From Castellaniella defragrans_A (GTDB taxonomy: Bacteria > Pseudomonadota > Gammaproteobacteria > Burkholderiales > Burkholderiaceae_B): a DNA stretch of 64,000 bases. The position numbers and the translations under genes are program-made. The notes under the pieces were generated by a model. That model was not told the origin of the DNA. It made no database searches and saw only the letters and a list, made by a program, of their open reading frames with translations. Below, one piece after another: positions 61,855-64,000 of this stretch; the first letter of the stretch is position 1; every line of letters starts with the position of its first letter. The DNA is taken from the NCBI RefSeq assembly GCF_040394755.1, contig NZ_JBEBRQ010000008.1. One strand, written 5' to 3'.

Positions 61855-61942
61855 GACAAACCCGGATTCTGAAAGCGGTGACCCCGAAACGCGGCCACAA
61901 AGACCCAGATTATACTTTCCCAATCAAAATCAGGAGATTCCC

Positions 61943-62809
61943 TTGATCGATCCGCAATTGCGCCCGCTGCTCGAGAGCGCCCAGCGCGTCCTCGCCCAGC
62001 TCGAGGCCTGGCTGCCCCCCGCCCCGCCCCCCATCGATTGGTCGGCACACGCCTACCGCTGGCGGCGGCGCGGCGCGCGCGGCTGGCTGGACGCGGTGAC
62101 GCGCATCGCACCCATGCGTCTGGACGATCTGCGCCACGTCGATCGGCAAAAGGCCGTCATCGAGCGCAACACCCTGGCATTCCTGCGCGGCAAGCCCGCC
62201 AACAACGTGCTGATGACCGGCGCGCGCGGCACAGGAAAAAGCTCGCTCGTGCGCGCGATGCTGGACGCCTTCGGCGCGCAGGGCCTGCGCCTGATCGAGG
62301 TCGACAAGTCCGACATGGGCGACCTGGGCCAGATCATCGAAATCATCGCGGACCGTCCCGAACGCTACATCATCTTTTGCGACGACCTGTCCTTCGAGGA
62401 GGGCGAACCCGGCTACAAGGCGCTGAAATCGGTGCTGGACGGCTCGGTGGCCGCGCCCGGCGACAACGTCCTCATCTACGCCACCTCGAACCGCCGCCAC
62501 CTGATGCCCGAGTACATGCGGGAAAACCTCGCCGCCCAGCACCAGGCCGACGGCGAAATCCATCCCGGCGAAACCGTCGAGGAAAAGATCTCGCTATCCG
62601 AGCGTTTCGGCCTGTGGCTGTCGTTCTACCCATTCAGCCAGGACGACTACCTGGACATCGTCGGGCATTGGCTCGCGGTGCACGGCTGCGGCCCCGACAA
62701 CATCGCCCAGGCGCGCACCGAGGCGCTGCAATGGGCGCTCGAAAGAGGTTCGCGCTCGGGCCGGGTCGCCCGCCAGTTCGCACGCGACTGGGCCGCCCGC
62801 CATGTCTAG
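61943..62809 (+). CDS. DUF815 family AAA-type ATPase
   Basis: 288-residue ATP-binding protein of unknown role common in Proteobacteria. Walker A GARGTGKSS near residue 95, Walker B-like IIFCDDLSFEE near 146 and sensor-type IYATSNRRHLMPEYM near 175. The start is TTG at 61943 with CAGGAGATT upstream, since no ATG precedes conserved sequence. Its stop overlaps the start of the Nudix/ThiE fusion by 8 bp, so the two are translationally coupled. Confidence 0.88.
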   Translation: MIDPQLRPLLESAQRVLAQLEAWLPPAPPPIDWSAHAYRWRRRGARGWLDAVTRIAPMRLDDLRHVDRQKAVIERNTLAFLRGKPANNVLMTGARGTGKSSLVRAMLDAFGAQGLRLIEVDKSDMGDLGQIIEIIADRPERYIIFCDDLSFEEGEPGYKALKSVLDGSVAAPGDNVLIYATSNRRHLMPEYMRENLAAQHQADGEIHPGETVEEKISLSERFGLWLSFYPFSQDDYLDIVGHWLAVHGCGPDNIAQARTEALQWALERGSRSGRVARQFARDWAARHV

Positions 62810-63845
62810 CGCCACCGCAGGCGCAGCGCCAGCCGCCCATCCCCAGGACACCGGCGCCAAGCCCTACATCCGCGTGGCGGCAGGCCTGATCCTCGATGCC
62901 AGCGGCCGCCTGCTGCTGGGCCAGCGCCCCGCGGGCAAGCCCTGGGAGGGCTGGTGGGAACTGCCCGGCGGCAAGATCGAACCCGGCGAAACCATCGCGC
63001 AGGCACTGACACGCGAACTCGACGAGGAACTCGGCATCCATGCGACCCGCATCTATCCCTGGGTCACCCACATCCACGAATATCCCAAGACCATCGTCGA
63101 ACTCGCCTTCTGCCAAGTGACCGCCTGGGAGGGCGAGCCGCAAGGCCTGGAAAACCAGGCACTGCTCTGGGTCGACCCCGGCGCCATCCGCCTGGACACC
63201 GGAGACCACCCCATCGCGCCCAATGGCGGCTCCCTCCTGCCCGCCGCCGCGCCGCCGCTGAAATGGCTGCGCCTGCCCACCCGCTACCGGATCAGCGCGA
63301 TCGGCAGCCCCGACGGCCTCCCCGGCTGGCTGGCCAGGCTCGAGGACGAATTGCGCGCCGCCCCCTGCCTGGTCCAGTTCCGGGAACCCGGATGGTCCGG
63401 CGACAGCACCGCACTGGCGGCGGCCTTCGAGGCAACACTCACCCTCTGCCGCCGCTACACGGCCCCATGCCTGGTCAACAGCGCACATCCGCGCGACTGG
63501 GGCTCCCGGGCCGACGGCCTGCACCTGCGCGCCACGGACGCGGCCCGCATGGCCACCACCGCCGAACGCCCCCCCGGCATCCTGGCAGTCTCGGCGCACG
63601 ATGCACACGACATCGCCCACGCCCGGACACTGGCGGCGGATTTCATCGTCCTGGGACACGTGCTGGACACCCCGAGCCACACCGACAGGACGTCATTGGG
63701 CTGGGCAACGTTCCAGGCCCTGGCCGCCACCGCCGGACGGCCGGTGTTCGCCCTGGGCGGCCAATCCGCCGAGACCGCCGAAACCGCCCGCCGCCACGGC
63801 GCACACGGCATCGCCGCGATCCGCGGCGCACTGCTCCAGCCATGA
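62802..63845 (+). CDS. Nudix hydrolase fused to a thiamine-phosphate-synthase-like domain
   Basis: 347-residue fusion. Residues 22-150 are a MutT-type Nudix domain with the Nudix box GGKIEPGETIAQALTREL continuing DEELGI, expected to clean 8-oxo-dGTP. Residues 165-345 are a TenI/ThiE-like barrel (CLVQFREPGW, LVNSAHPRDWGSRADGLHLR, DFIVLGHVLDTPSH, VFALGGQS). This fused form is widespread in beta- and gammaproteobacteria; the role of the second domain is unclear. It overlaps the DUF815 gene. Confidence 0.9.
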   Translation: MSSATAGAAPAAHPQDTGAKPYIRVAAGLILDASGRLLLGQRPAGKPWEGWWELPGGKIEPGETIAQALTRELDEELGIHATRIYPWVTHIHEYPKTIVELAFCQVTAWEGEPQGLENQALLWVDPGAIRLDTGDHPIAPNGGSLLPAAAPPLKWLRLPTRYRISAIGSPDGLPGWLARLEDELRAAPCLVQFREPGWSGDSTALAAAFEATLTLCRRYTAPCLVNSAHPRDWGSRADGLHLRATDAARMATTAERPPGILAVSAHDAHDIAHARTLAADFIVLGHVLDTPSHTDRTSLGWATFQALAATAGRPVFALGGQSAETAETARRHGAHGIAAIRGALLQP

Positions 63846-63870
63846 TATCGGGGATAGGAAAGGATCGGAC

Positions 63871-64000
63871 TCACCCCCTCAAAAGAACCAACACCCTCTC
63901 ACTTTCGTAGGCGGCCGGCGCCCAGGGGGGCGCGGCGCTTTCGAACCCGCCGTCGGATTGGGCACAATCGGGGAGGCAAGGGCGCCACTGTTCGCGCGGG
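63871..64000 (-). CDS. Possible 3' end of a minus-strand gene
   Basis: An open frame of 42 codons with high third-position GC enters from the right edge and ends at TGA 63873-63871, 25 bp from the convergent Nudix/ThiE stop. The visible product ends PAAYESERVLVLLRG. I do not recognise it; coding status rests only on codon character and on the tidy convergent spacing. Confidence 0.35.
   Translation of the reverse strand, partial: PREQWRPCLPDCAQSDGGFESAAPPWAPAAYESERVLVLLRG

Overview
The window is a GC-rich (mostly about 60-68% by eye) betaproteobacterial chromosome segment. Gene content and protein character (HtpG, NnrS, IspB, MutT/ThiE fusion, DUF815 ATPase, class Ia NrdAB plus NrdH, LysR-controlled meta-cleavage operon) fit Burkholderiales, most likely the Alcaligenaceae. 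The genus cannot be resolved from sequence reading alone.

Layout. 1-3760: start of htpG, an MscS channel, a YdjM-like membrane hydrolase and a LysR regulator. 3761-10812: a complete lower catechol meta-cleavage operon in dmp order (ferredoxin Q, then B, C, E, F, G, H, I), without the hydrolase dmpD and without a ring hydroxylase. It diverges from the LysR gene across a region with two LysR-type dyads. 10996-14895: a NitT/TauT-like ABC transporter translationally coupled to nnrS. 14975-23773: housekeeping and small metabolic genes (yajQ, PQQ-type sugar dehydrogenase, carbonic anhydrase, YbaK, DUF411), an MFS carrier with a Crp/Fnr regulator, and lrgAB with a divergent LysR gene.

23774-28210 is the unusual part: an AT-rich accessory segment at a tRNA-Leu(CAA) locus. 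It holds (i) a Fic protein with a C-terminal winged helix, whose upstream region carries five copies of a TGTCGAT heptamer; (ii) a type II-A (Eco1/Sen2-like) retron on the minus strand, with a promoter, an msr-msd RNA containing a perfect 22-bp stem, a nucleoside-deoxyribosyltransferase-like effector and a reverse transcriptase; (iii) a vestige of a phage-type integrase; (iv) a complete tRNA-Leu(CAA) gene split in its anticodon by a 237-nt group I intron; and (v) two broken halves of an intronless tRNA-Leu(CAA), one at each end. The two halves meet at the anticodon-loop heptamer TTTTGAG. The simplest reading is a small integrative element that broke an intronless tRNA gene at its anticodon loop while supplying a replacement whose own anticodon loop (the attachment core) is interrupted by a self-splicing intron.

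28542-41582 returns to core metabolism: L-serine dehydratase, a hotdog thioesterase, NAD synthetase, a TonB receptor behind a Fur-like site, ilvD, ppc, two SDR enzymes and cytochrome b561. 41798-42892 is an orphan predicted outer-membrane protein. 43122-47194 is nrdA-nrdB-nrdH behind two NrdR boxes 31 bp apart. 47450-55178 is a polar amino-acid-type ABC transporter, an Asp/Glu-racemase-family enzyme, and a TorR-like regulator, solute-binding protein and tripartite hybrid kinase, apparently a transport system with its own sensor. 55293-60701 is a catabolic cluster: TPP enzyme, XRE-cupin regulator, FAD amine oxidase and a divergent ALDH7-type dehydrogenase. The end carries tRNA-Pro(CGG), ispB, a DUF815 ATPase and a Nudix/ThiE-like fusion.
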